Position numbers and translations under genes: made by a program. Shown piece by piece: positions 37,260 through 45,479 of a stretch of 64,000 nt of DNA. The stretch is from an uncultured Draconibacterium sp. Lineage in GTDB: Bacteria > Bacteroidota > Bacteroidia > Bacteroidales > Prolixibacteraceae. Each line of letters begins with the position of its first letter. Position 1 is the first letter of the stretch. The stretch lies in assembly GCF_963674925.1 (NCBI RefSeq), contig NZ_OY771649.1, positions 1,302,001 through 1,366,000 of the forward strand, written 5' to 3'. The notes beneath the pieces are model-generated. The model was not told the origin of the DNA. It was given only the letters and a program-made list of their open reading frames with translations, and searched no databases.

Positions 37260-37365
37260 TGTAGTATAATTTAGGTTACTGATGTCGCAACGTAGAGAAC
37301 GTTTTTAAAGTTACAAGAAAAACAGAATTTCAGAAATAGTGCATTTTAAAGAATAAATCATCTTT

Positions 37366-37396
37366 TTTGCTCTTTTTGCCAAATTGTGTATTTTTG
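37366..37396 (+). promoter_or_regulatory. Consensus Bacteroidota promoter of trhO
   Basis: -33 TTTG at 37366-37369, 19-nt spacer, -7 TATTTTTG at 37389-37396. The trhO ATG is 24 nt downstream of the -7 box. Confidence 0.8.
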
Positions 37397-37420
37397 CCGC
37401 GCATTTTAAACGTAGGTAAC

Positions 37421-38449
37421 ATGTTTTTATACAACCGGGTAAATAAGGAAGAACTAAAAAAAAGACTGGCTGAAGAGCCTTTTCAGCGTAAAACGATTTC
37501 GTTTTATCGATATCATATTTTGGAAGATCCGCAAACGTTTCGCGATGAGCTTTTCCGCGACTGGTTTCCGCTGGATTGTTTCGGCCGAATTTATGTAGCC
37601 CGCGAAGGAATTAACGCACAAATGAGTGTGCCCGAACATCATTGGGAAGCTTTTGTGGAATCCTTGAAAAAACATGAAATTCTGCAAGACATTCCGATTA
37701 AATATGCCATTGAAGACGATGGAAAATCGTTTTACAAATTAACGATTAAGGTGCGCCCAAAACTGGTTGCCGATGGTTTAGACGACGATGCTTACGACGT
37801 TACCAACGTAGGAAAACACTTATCGGGAGTTGAATTCCATAATTATATCGGGCAGGAAGACACGGTTGTTATTGACATGCGCAACTACTACGAAAGCGAG
37901 ATCGGACATTTTGAAGGCGCCATATGCCCCGAGGCGGATACCTTTCGTGAAGAACTGGAGATTGTTACCGATCTGCTGGAAGACAAAAAAGATAAAAAAG
38001 TGCTGTTGTACTGTACCGGTGGAATTCGGTGTGAAAAAGCAAGTGCTTACCTGAAACACCAGGGATTTAGAGATGTGAACCAGCTGCACGGCGGGATTCT
38101 GGAATATGCCCGACAGATTCAAACGGCTAAGCTCGACTCAAAATTTATTGGAAAAAACTTTGTGTTTGACGAACGTTTGGGCGAAAGTGTAAATGGCGAA
38201 ATTATTTCAAAGTGCCATCAGTGCGGCAAACCTTGCGATTCGCATACCAACTGCGATAATCACGGGTGTCATATATTGTTTATTCAATGCCCCGAATGTG
38301 CCGAGAAATACCATGGGTGCTGCACTCCTGAATGTGCCGATGAAAAAATGCAGGGCACCGGCCGGCCATCCGATTTGCGTATTGGTTTTGGCAATAGCCG
38401 CAAGTTTCGAAAAAGTCTTTCGTTAATGCAACTCGAGCAACAGAAATAG
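37421..38449 (+). CDS. trhO: tRNA uridine(34) hydroxylase / rhodanese-domain protein
   Basis: A protein of 342 residues with an N-terminal TrhO/YceA domain (MFLYNRVNKEELKKRL), a rhodanese domain with catalytic loop CTGGIRCEKA (C198), and a C-terminal Cys-rich tail (CHQCGKPCDSH, CPECAEKYHGCC) likely binding zinc. TrhO makes 5-hydroxyuridine at position 34 of tRNAs in an O2-dependent way. The frame extends to a TTG at 37367, but that lies upstream of the promoter, so the ATG at 37421 is used. Confidence 0.92.
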   Translation: MFLYNRVNKEELKKRLAEEPFQRKTISFYRYHILEDPQTFRDELFRDWFPLDCFGRIYVAREGINAQMSVPEHHWEAFVESLKKHEILQDIPIKYAIEDDGKSFYKLTIKVRPKLVADGLDDDAYDVTNVGKHLSGVEFHNYIGQEDTVVIDMRNYYESEIGHFEGAICPEADTFREELEIVTDLLEDKKDKKVLLYCTGGIRCEKASAYLKHQGFRDVNQLHGGILEYARQIQTAKLDSKFIGKNFVFDERLGESVNGEIISKCHQCGKPCDSHTNCDNHGCHILFIQCPECAEKYHGCCTPECADEKMQGTGRPSDLRIGFGNSRKFRKSLSLMQLEQQK

Positions 38450-38454
38450 TTTCG

Positions 38455-38485
38455 TTGTACACTTTTATATGTTTTGATATTTTTG
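38455..38485 (+). promoter_or_regulatory. Promoter of dus, possibly giving a leaderless mRNA
   Basis: -33 TTG at 38455-38457, 20-nt spacer, -7 TATTTTTG at 38478-38485. The ATG is only 4 bases after the -7 box, so the transcript would begin at or next to the start codon. Confidence 0.65.
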
Positions 38486-38489
38486 CGGC

Positions 38490-39464
38490 ATGAATAATTT
38501 TTGGCAAGAGTTTAATGGCCCCGCTTTTTCGCTGGCCCCTATGGAGGATGTTACCGACACGGTCTTTCGCGAAATCGTAATGGGAATGACAGCACCAGGG
38601 AAACTGCACATGGTTTTTACCGAGTTCACTTCTGTTGAAGGGATGAATCATCCGGTGGGTCGCGAACGTGTTTCGGAACGATTGATCGTGAATGACTCGG
38701 AACGGGCTTTGCTCAAAAAGCTCAACATAAAAATTGTGGCACAAATCTGGGGACGTAACCCGGAAATTTATCACAACATTGCCAAATACATTACCGAAAA
38801 TTACGATTTCGATGGCATCGACATAAACATGGGGTGTCCGGTAAAAAAGGTGTTTAAAATTGGTGCCTGCAGTGCTTTAATCGGAGAACCGGAACGTGCT
38901 AAAGAAATAATTCTGGCCACAAAAGAAGGCACTCACCTGCCCGTTAGTGTAAAAACCCGCACCGGAATAAAAGAACATATTACCGAAAACTGGATTGCCA
39001 ACCTGTTGGAGGTTGATCCGGCAGCTATTATTTTACACGGCCGTACACAACGCATGCAATCGGACGGCGATGCCAGTTGGGAGGAAATTGCCAAAGCCGT
39101 TCAACTTAAAAACAGCTTAAAACCACACATCCCTGTTCATGGTAACGGCGATGTTATGTCGTACCAACAAGGACTTGACCGCGTAAACCAAACCGGAGTG
39201 AATGGTGTAATGATCGGTCGTGGAATTTTCCATAATCCCTGGTTTTTTAATCCCGAAAAGGAAGACATTTCGATGGAAGACCGGATTGCCAAATTGCTCG
39301 AACACACCCGTCTCTTTGAGCAAACCTGGAGCCCACACAAAAATTTCAATATCCTGAAACGCTTCTATAAAATCTACCTCAATTCGTTTCCGGGAGCGGC
39401 AAAAATGCGTGCTGATGTGATGGAAATGAAAGGTTATGACGAGGTATATTCTTATTTCAAATAA
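38490..39464 (+). CDS. tRNA-dihydrouridine synthase (Dus family)
   Basis: A TIM-barrel flavoenzyme of 324 residues. The FMN-binding start is FSLAPMEDVTDTVFR, the catalytic Cys is C116 in DINMGCPVKK, and conserved LHGRTQRMQSDG and VHGNGDVMS follow. It reduces specific uridines in tRNA D-loops with NADPH. Which of the Dus subgroups it belongs to is not clear from sequence alone. It follows trhO, so two tRNA-modification genes are neighbours, but each has its own promoter. Confidence 0.93.
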   Translation: MNNFWQEFNGPAFSLAPMEDVTDTVFREIVMGMTAPGKLHMVFTEFTSVEGMNHPVGRERVSERLIVNDSERALLKKLNIKIVAQIWGRNPEIYHNIAKYITENYDFDGIDINMGCPVKKVFKIGACSALIGEPERAKEIILATKEGTHLPVSVKTRTGIKEHITENWIANLLEVDPAAIILHGRTQRMQSDGDASWEEIAKAVQLKNSLKPHIPVHGNGDVMSYQQGLDRVNQTGVNGVMIGRGIFHNPWFFNPEKEDISMEDRIAKLLEHTRLFEQTWSPHKNFNILKRFYKIYLNSFPGAAKMRADVMEMKGYDEVYSYFK

Positions 39465-39570
39465 CACCTCAATCTGATATACCAGATAATTTTCAGCCAA
39501 AAATATTCGCCCGGTTAAGGGTGTTCCAGTGATGAGTTGTCATAACTTAGTAAACCAAAATTCAATAGTT

Positions 39571-40050
39571 ATGACTAATCAATCCAACCGCCGGCAGTTT
39601 ATCATTAACAGTTCTTTTACAGGCTGTGCCATTTTCCTCTCCGGCAAACTTTCAGCTTTTACTTTTCCTCAGGATGAGCTTCCCGATCCGAAAAAACTGA
39701 ACTATTGTGGCTATACCTGCCCTGCTGATTGTCAGTTTTTGGAAGCATCAGAAAAAAATGATGTTGAACTAAAGAAAAAAGCTAACGAACAATGGAAAAT
39801 AGAAGAGCATTACGGTATTGCATTTGAGGCTGAAAAGATATTTTGTTTCGGGTGTAAAAATTCGGATAAGCCGGCCGGTGTGGTTCTTACCAATTGTACG
39901 GTTCGGGCGTGCGCCATCGATAAACAGTTCGACTCCTGCATTCAGTGCAAGCAACTAAAAAACTGTGATAAAGATCTTTGGAAAAGATTTCCTGATTTTC
40001 ATAAATCAGTTATCACCATGCAGGAAACGTATTTTGAAAGTAAAGCCTGA
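39571..40050 (+). CDS. DUF3795 Cys-rich protein with twin-arginine-like signal
   Basis: A protein of 159 residues from the ATG at 39571. The N-terminus has NRRQFIINSSFTG, a Tat-like motif followed by a short hydrophobic stretch. The body has clustered cysteines (CGYTCPADC, CFGCK, CTVRACA, CIQCKQLKNC) typical of DUF3795, a family thought to bind zinc or an Fe-S cluster. Function is unknown. The frame is open 14 codons further upstream, but the later ATG fits the signal better. Confidence 0.78.
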   Translation: MTNQSNRRQFIINSSFTGCAIFLSGKLSAFTFPQDELPDPKKLNYCGYTCPADCQFLEASEKNDVELKKKANEQWKIEEHYGIAFEAEKIFCFGCKNSDKPAGVVLTNCTVRACAIDKQFDSCIQCKQLKNCDKDLWKRFPDFHKSVITMQETYFESKA

Positions 40051-40122
40051 AAATTCTTCATAAAACTGTAATTATTTGACCGTTACTTCTACTTTTATTT
40101 CATAAAAACCGAAATAACCGTT

Positions 40123-41370
40123 ATGAAGAATTTGTACCTGCTTTTCATCTGTCTTATAGCTTTTTCTTGTAGTCCGAACAAAACCAAAATTTACCAGTGG
40201 CGCGGCGAAGACCGCAAAGGGATTTTTAACGAGCCAGATCTTCTAAAAGAATGGCCGGAAGAAGGACCTGCCGAACTGTGGTATGTTGAAGGAATTGGAG
40301 ATGGATATGGTACGCCCACAATAACCGACAATGAGATTTTTATAACCGGAGCTATCGACAGCACTGCCACTTTATTCTGTATCGATTTAAGCGGGAAGAA
40401 AAAATGGGAAGTGGCTATCGGCAAAGAATGGGTAAGCAGTTATCCGGGATCGCGCTCTCAGCCAACTGTTGTTGACGATTTAATTTATGTTGGTTCGGGA
40501 ATGGGAAATTTATTTTGCCTGAAACGCTCGAATGGTGAATTGGTTTGGGAAAAACGTTTTGTGGAAGATTTTGAAGGTATTTACCCGCGATTTGGGCACT
40601 CGGAAGCGCCTCTTATCGATGGCGACAAAGTATTCTGGACTCCAGGTGGAAAAGAGTACAATGTGGTCGCTTTAAACCGTTTGACAGGTGAGTTGCTGTG
40701 GAGTAATCCTGGGCACAGCGAACGATCGGGATACAATCCCGGAACACTGATCAAACTACCAGCACGCCACATTTTCGTTACGTTCTCTGCTTATAATATG
40801 ATGGGGTTTGATGCTGAGACAGGTGAACTGTTGTGGACACACGCCCAGGATAACGTACCGGTTGATAAACGTCAGCCGGGTATGGGCGATACACACAGCA
40901 ACTGTGTTGTTTACGACTCCGGTTACATATACTACGTCGCCGGAGATGGAAATTGTGGTGTGAAACTTCAACTCTCGGAAGATGGAACAGCCATTCAAGA
41001 AGTGTGGCGGAATAAAGGTTTTGACAGTTATATGGGCGGCATTGTAAAAATTGAGGACCATTTATACGGTAGTGCCACTTCGAAAAAGTTTTTCAGAAGT
41101 ATTGATGCCACGAGTGGCGAACTAAGCGACTCACTAAAACTGGGTTGGGGCGCTGTTATTGCAGCCGATGATCTGTTATACTATTATGGACAAAATGGAA
41201 CATTGTCATTAGTCGGTTTCGATGAAACCGGGAAAATGAATCCGATCAGCGATTTTAAAATTACACGAGGTTCAAAAGAGCATTTCTCGCACCCGGTAAT
41301 TAAAGACGGAATTTTATACCAACGTCATGGTCAGGTGCTGATGGCTTTCGATATAAAGGAAAAGGCTTAA
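40123..41370 (+). CDS. PQQ-like beta-propeller lipoprotein
   Basis: A protein of 415 residues with a lipoprotein signal (LIAFSC, Cys 16). Repeated WD/PQQ-type blades include TATLFCIDLSGKKKWEVA, NLFCLKRSNGELVWEK, YNVVALNRLTGELLW and MMGFDAETGELLWTH. It resembles outer-membrane-associated PQQ-binding-like propellers (BamB/PQQ enzyme fold), with no sign of a catalytic quinoprotein. Its stop overlaps the stop of the convergent folE by 4 bp. Confidence 0.88.
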   Translation: MKNLYLLFICLIAFSCSPNKTKIYQWRGEDRKGIFNEPDLLKEWPEEGPAELWYVEGIGDGYGTPTITDNEIFITGAIDSTATLFCIDLSGKKKWEVAIGKEWVSSYPGSRSQPTVVDDLIYVGSGMGNLFCLKRSNGELVWEKRFVEDFEGIYPRFGHSEAPLIDGDKVFWTPGGKEYNVVALNRLTGELLWSNPGHSERSGYNPGTLIKLPARHIFVTFSAYNMMGFDAETGELLWTHAQDNVPVDKRQPGMGDTHSNCVVYDSGYIYYVAGDGNCGVKLQLSEDGTAIQEVWRNKGFDSYMGGIVKIEDHLYGSATSKKFFRSIDATSGELSDSLKLGWGAVIAADDLLYYYGQNGTLSLVGFDETGKMNPISDFKITRGSKEHFSHPVIKDGILYQRHGQVLMAFDIKEKA

Positions 41371-42080
41371 AGTTCTACATATTTGAGGAACTCTTCGCGG
41401 ACACTTTTGTCTTTAAATTTTCCGGAATATTCGGCAGTAACGGTACTGCTGCTTTCATCCTGAATTCCACGCGATGATACACACATGTGTTTGGCATCGA
41501 TAACAACGGCCACATCATCGGTTTTAAGTATGGTTTTTAGCTCGTTGGCAATTTGCACAGTTAACCGTTCCTGCACCTGAGGACGACGGGCAAAATAGTC
41601 GACAATACGGTTTATTTTGCTCAAACCAATTACTTCGCCCGATGAAATGTAAGCCACGTGTGCTTTTCCAACTATCGGCAAAAAATGATGCTCACAGGTC
41701 GAATTCATGTTGATGTTCTTTTCCACCAGCATTTCGCCGTATTTGAATTTATTTTCGAAGACAGAGACTTTCGGTTTATTGGCAGGGTTTAATCCGTTGA
41801 ATATTTCCTTCACAAACATTTTGGCCACACGATGTGGTGTTCCACTCAAACTATCATCATTCAAATCGAGTCCCATTGTTTCCATTATGTCGCGAAACTT
41901 CTCTTCAATAATTTCCATCTTTCTTTCGTCGCTTAGCTCGAAAGCATTAGCGCGCATTGGAGTATCAATTGAAGTTGCAATATGATTATCGCCTATTGTC
42001 TCATGATTATCATGTCCGTTTGTTTTACCATTCCTTCCATTTCCGGTATTGGTAAATATTATTTCTTCTCTGTAACTCAT
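41367..42080 (-). CDS. folE: GTP cyclohydrolase I
   Basis: A protein of 237 residues. After a ~50-residue charged N-terminal extension comes the FolE fold with the zinc ligands in STCEHHFLPIVGK and HMCVSSRG, and the core LSKINRIVDYFARRPQVQERL. It converts GTP to 7,8-dihydroneopterin triphosphate, the first step to folate and other pterins. It is transcribed alone toward the PQQ-like gene. No folate riboswitch is seen upstream. Confidence 0.95.
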   Translation of the reverse strand: MSYREEIIFTNTGNGRNGKTNGHDNHETIGDNHIATSIDTPMRANAFELSDERKMEIIEEKFRDIMETMGLDLNDDSLSGTPHRVAKMFVKEIFNGLNPANKPKVSVFENKFKYGEMLVEKNINMNSTCEHHFLPIVGKAHVAYISSGEVIGLSKINRIVDYFARRPQVQERLTVQIANELKTILKTDDVAVVIDAKHMCVSSRGIQDESSSTVTAEYSGKFKDKSVREEFLKYVEL

Positions 42081-42344
42081 AATTTCTATTTCTAGTTTCT
42101 ACGAGTTAATAAACAGACCAAAAACTATTTTGTTTAATCTATAAAAACAGAATATTAAACAAACCACTCCGTTTTTATAAGCCACCTATCAACTTTCCAG
42201 AAGCACCCAATGAAACTATCTGGTTTTTAACCACATAAAAAGACGCACAAAAAAAACAAGTTTTAACGGCTCAATCCCCTATCGCCATTCGTTTACACCG
42301 CAAAACAGGAATTCAATTTTTTTTGCCATTTTTTTTCATTTTTC

Positions 42345-42375
42345 TTTGCCAGTGTAAAAACAATTTCTACTTTTG
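42345..42375 (+). promoter_or_regulatory. Consensus promoter of the tRNA-Ser/tRNA-Pro transcript
   Basis: -33 TTTG at 42345-42348, 19-nt spacer, -7 TACTTTTG at 42368-42375, about 100 bp before tRNA-Ser. The surrounding gap between folE and tRNA-Ser (42081-42479, 399 bp) is AT-rich and otherwise shows only the divergent leader of folE. Confidence 0.8.
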
Positions 42376-42479
42376 CACACGCTTTAACAAAGCAACGACG
42401 TTCAAAAAAAGTATTGGGGGATAAGTTTTAATAATATCGCTGAAAAGCGAATTAAAATTTGGCAAGGATATTCACTTTT

Positions 42480-42567
<88 letters not shown>

Positions 42568-42578
42568 ATTATATATTT

Positions 42579-42653
42579 CGGGATGTAGCGCAGTCCGGTT
42601 AGCGCACCTGCTTTGGGAGCAGGGGGTCCCAGGTTCGAATCCTGGTATCCCGA
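42579..42653 (+). tRNA. tRNA-Pro (TGG)
   Basis: A 75-nt tRNA. Acceptor arm CGGGATG/TATCCCG, anticodon TGG in loop TTTGGGA, GGTTCGAATCC T arm, discriminator A. It is the last chromosomal gene before the ICE integrase, so its 3' region is a candidate attachment site. Confidence 0.97.
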
Positions 42654-42677
42654 CTAAGAGGAAAATCAAAATCCATC

Positions 42678-42714
42678 AAAAGCCTGTAAATCAGATGATT
42701 TACAGGCTTTTTTG
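42678..42714 (+). terminator. Terminator after tRNA-Pro
   Basis: AAGCCTGTAAATC-AGAT-GATTTACAGGCTT followed by TTTTTG, a perfect 13-bp stem 25 bp past tRNA-Pro. Confidence 0.92.
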
Positions 42715-42762
42715 TTTTTATGATGTCAAAATAAACCATTTTAAACCGTTGTAAATGCGACC

Positions 42763-42914
42763 TAAACGGTGACCTCTCATTTTTTATACCTTAGAGGTCA
42801 CCGCGCAAGCCATAAAAGACTATAATACTGAACATTACAGCGGTCTTATTTCCTATAAAATGGTGCGGTTTGGTTCAATTTGGAGCTAAAAATAAGTAGT
42901 AAACGGTGACCTCT
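42763..42914. repeat. Repeats of CGGTGACCTCT in front of the integrase
   Basis: A 15-bp direct repeat TAAACGGTGACCTCT lies at 42763-42777 and 42900-42914. Its core occurs inverted at 42793-42803 (AGAGGTCACCG), which with the first copy makes a palindrome spaced by 15 bp. The sites lie between the tRNA-Pro terminator and the integrase ATG and could be integrase arm sites, an excisionase or repressor site, or part of the attachment site. Confidence 0.7.
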
Positions 42915-42946
42915 GAGGGAACCAGAACCAAATTAAATTAATTGAC

Positions 42947-44197
42947 ATGAATTCAAAAAGTACTTTCGGAATCCATTTCGTTCTAAAAAACAGTAAAGTA
43001 ATTGATGGAACAGCACCTATTTATGCAAGAATTACTGTTGACACCAACAGAGTTGAAATCTCTGTAAAAAAGAGAATCCCTGTTTCCAATTGGCACAAAG
43101 GAAAAGGCTTAGCTAAAGGCAAAACTACTGACATCAGTCGGCTCAACTCCTATCTTGAGCAATTCAGGTCTCAACTAACTGAGTGCTATCAAGACATAAT
43201 TGTAAATAAACAAACTGTAACACCTGAAGCAATTAAAAACAAATTTTTGGGAGTTGAAGATTCTGGAGAAACACTTAAAGGACTTGTTAAATACCACAAT
43301 ACCGGCATGGATTCGAACCTTAGGTGGGGAACATTAAAAAACTACAATACCACTGAAAAGTATATCGAGAAGTTTTTGAAGCAGAAATTCAAACGCAATG
43401 ATATTTACCTGGTAGAGTTAAATTACAAGTTCATAACTGATTTCGAGCACTTCTTGCGAAAATACCAGCCTGAAGATCATCATTTACCGATGGGTAATAA
43501 TACGGTAATGAAACACATTGAAAGATTGCGTAAAATGACCAACCTCGCCGTAAGACTTGGATGGCTTGACAAAGATCCTTTTGTAGCCTATCGGTTGTCG
43601 TTTAAACGAGTGGAACGGGAATTTTTAACGCAACTGGAACTGGATACCATCAAAAAGAAACAATTCAAGATTGAACGCCTTCAGTATGTGAAAGATTTAT
43701 TCGTTTTTAGTTGCTATACCGGACTGTCTTATATAGATGTTATGAATCTTCAACCTAATAAGATTCGAATTGGAATTAACGGTATGAACTGGATTATTAC
43801 ACAAAGAGAAAAAACGACGACACCGGTACGAATTCCAATATTATCACAAGCCCAGGTTTTAATCGACAAGTACAAAGACCATCCTCGCTCCGCCAATAAA
43901 GGAACAATTTTCCCAAATATATCCAATCAAAAGTTGAATAGTTACCTCAAAGAAATTGCGGATGTTTGCGAAATTGACAAAAATCTTACTTTTCATGTAG
44001 CCCGACATACTTTCGCAACAACAGTAACCCTTACGAATGGTGTTCCTATTGAATCCGTAAGCAAGATGCTGGGGCATACCGATCTAAAGACAACACAGAT
44101 TTATGCAAAGGTTGTAGAAAAAAAGATCAGTGATGATATGGCCAATCTAGAAGCATATTTATCTGGTGAGAAATCTGAAAAGAAGAAAGCAAAATAG
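42947..44197 (+). CDS. Tyrosine recombinase (ICE integrase)
   Basis: A protein of 416 residues with an arm-binding N-terminal domain (about 1-100), SAM-like core-binding domain (about 110-215) and catalytic domain with H350 and R353 (FHVARHTF), H377 (GHTDL) and Tyr386. The first catalytic Arg is replaced: the motif reads CYTGLSYIDVMNL, the Ser variant known from Bacteroidota conjugative-transposon integrases such as IntDOT. It should integrate and excise the element next to tRNA-Pro. Transcription runs away from the tRNA into the element. Confidence 0.93.
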   Translation: MNSKSTFGIHFVLKNSKVIDGTAPIYARITVDTNRVEISVKKRIPVSNWHKGKGLAKGKTTDISRLNSYLEQFRSQLTECYQDIIVNKQTVTPEAIKNKFLGVEDSGETLKGLVKYHNTGMDSNLRWGTLKNYNTTEKYIEKFLKQKFKRNDIYLVELNYKFITDFEHFLRKYQPEDHHLPMGNNTVMKHIERLRKMTNLAVRLGWLDKDPFVAYRLSFKRVEREFLTQLELDTIKKKQFKIERLQYVKDLFVFSCYTGLSYIDVMNLQPNKIRIGINGMNWIITQREKTTTPVRIPILSQAQVLIDKYKDHPRSANKGTIFPNISNQKLNSYLKEIADVCEIDKNLTFHVARHTFATTVTLTNGVPIESVSKMLGHTDLKTTQIYAKVVEKKISDDMANLEAYLSGEKSEKKKAK

Positions 44198-44220
44198 TTA
44201 CTATCTATTTTCTAACATAT

Positions 44221-44261
44221 AAAAGTTTCCTTTTGTGAAACTTTTACTTACTTTGTAAAGT
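44221..44261 (+). promoter_or_regulatory. Inverted repeats in the higBA control region
   Basis: AAAAGTTTC-CTTTTGT-GAAACTTTT (44221-44245, perfect 9-bp arms) is followed by ACTTT-GT-AAAGT (44250-44261), 7 bp before the toxin ATG. TACTTTG within the second repeat is close to a -7 box. The placement fits an operator for the HTH antitoxin; the first repeat may instead end the integrase transcript. Confidence 0.5.
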
Positions 44262-44267
44262 AGAACA

Positions 44268-44600
44268 ATGAAAGTTCATTTAATAAAAGTACAATCAATC
44301 GAAAGCTATGTAAGTGAGAATGTCCAAAGTAAAAGGGCTTTTGAAATCTGGCTTTCGATTGTAAAACATGCTAATTGGAATACCCCTCAGGATATTGTGA
44401 GAACGTTTAATTCTGCCGATATTTTGGGGAAAGGTTCAAACAGAGTTGTTTTTAATATTGGTGGTAACAAATACCGGATTATCTGCCAGTATTATTTTGG
44501 AAAACAGAAAGTACATCTGTTTGTAAAATGGATTGGAACGCATGCTGCATACACTAAACTCTGTAATAATGAAGAACAGTATTCAGTTGATATCTATTAA
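44268..44600 (+). CDS. higB: HigB-type toxin (RelE/ParE-fold mRNA interferase)
   Basis: A protein of 110 residues fitting the HigB_toxin family: SKRAFEIWLSIVKHANWNTPQDI, then NRVVFNIGGNKYRIICQYYF and HLFVKWIGTHAAYTKLC, the conserved C-terminal G-T-H-A-x-Y block. It is expected to cut mRNA on the ribosome. It precedes and overlaps its antitoxin gene by 32 bp, the toxin-first order typical of higBA. It probably stabilises the ICE. Confidence 0.9.
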   Translation: MKVHLIKVQSIESYVSENVQSKRAFEIWLSIVKHANWNTPQDIVRTFNSADILGKGSNRVVFNIGGNKYRIICQYYFGKQKVHLFVKWIGTHAAYTKLCNNEEQYSVDIY

Positions 44601-45060
44601 CGAAAGAGACATGGAAGCTTTAAAATATACCGTAATAAAAACTGCAGGACAGTACAACAACTATTGTAATATCCTTGAGAATCTTCTTTCAAAGGCCTCT
44701 CCTGCCCTTGATGATGAAATTGAGCTGATAACGCTTCTCATCGAGAAGTGGGATTCGGAACACAATACCTTTAAAGATCTGGATCCTGTCCAACTTATCA
44801 AGTCATTAATGGAAGAGAACAACCTCAAAGCTGTTGGATTGGCAAAACTCCTAGGATTGTCGAAAGGAACAGTTTCAAAGATTCTGAATTACCAGAAAGG
44901 CCTGTCGAAAGAAACGATTCGTAAACTATCCGATAATTTTCAAATTTCACAGGAAGCCTTTAACCGGCCTTACAAACTGAAAAACGAGATTAACAGGCAA
45001 TTTCGTGATGCCAGCTTAATGAATACTAAAAAAGATTTGGGGGCTTCATTAGCCATATAA
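44569..45060 (+). CDS. higA: HigA-type antitoxin with HTH domain
   Basis: A protein of 163 residues from the ATG at 44569 (an upstream in-frame start at 44533 lies deep inside higB and is less likely). The Xre-type helix-turn-helix is at about residues 90-140 (LKAVGLAKLLGLSKGTVSKIL). The N-terminal half resembles the COG5499-type antitoxins that carry a helical neutralising domain. It should bind HigB and repress the operon through the inverted repeats upstream. Confidence 0.88.
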   Translation: MKNSIQLISINERDMEALKYTVIKTAGQYNNYCNILENLLSKASPALDDEIELITLLIEKWDSEHNTFKDLDPVQLIKSLMEENNLKAVGLAKLLGLSKGTVSKILNYQKGLSKETIRKLSDNFQISQEAFNRPYKLKNEINRQFRDASLMNTKKDLGASLAI

Positions 45061-45327
45061 TCAGAAATTCATTGAAAGAGAAGTTGATTTAATTTTCTTC
45101 TTTTTAGGACCATCAAGAACTGGTTTAGGATTCGATTCCTGATGATTCAGAATATAATCAACAGCCTTTTGAGCTAATCCGGAAGCCAATACAATAAACT
45201 TCTTATCGCTTTTCAGCTTCTTCAACCAACCTTGAATGTAAGCAGCACTGTTGTCGATTGTGGCATTTTCTATGCCACATATTCCACAAAGGTAAGCAGC
45301 TCCCATTTCAGCCACTAGTTCTTCTTG
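45061..45327 (-). pseudogene. ardC: 3' part of ardC-like gene cut by a RIT-like element
   Basis: Reads EELVAEMGAAYLCGICGIEN and NSAAYIQGWLKKLKSDKK, the C-terminal part of ArdC-type zincin-like antirestriction proteins. It has no start of its own; an internal ATG would give 84 residues. The Glu in this LVAEMG block is the expected third zinc ligand of the HExxH site encoded on the other fragment, so neither part should be active alone. Joined to the fragment at 49194-49851 with a single CAAG, it restores an open frame of 306 residues. Confidence 0.88.
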
Positions 45328-45440
45328 CTTATCCTAATTTTCGGATAAGCAAGATTATCCTAACTAAAATATTATCCCAACTTTTGGAGCATATCTTTTA
45401 GTTTACAGCATGTTAACGCCATAAGAGTTGGGATAATATT
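45324..45440. repeat. Left terminus of the RIT-like element
   Basis: The outer part is a palindrome CTTGCTTATCC-(8 nt)-GGATAAGCAAG (45324-45353). Inside are three copies of the 12-bp motif ATTATCCYAACT: 45354-45365 (+), 45371-45382 (+) and 45426-45437 (inverted). The terminal 24 bp (45354-45377) form an inverted repeat, one mismatch, with 49170-49193. CTTG at 45324-45327 is the putative target duplication. The third motif and the second also form a 15-bp perfect inverted repeat (45368-45382 / 45426-45440). Confidence 0.85.
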
Positions 45441-45479
45441 TCTTCAAGAAAGTGGGCTGTCTTTGTTAATCTCTGGCAT

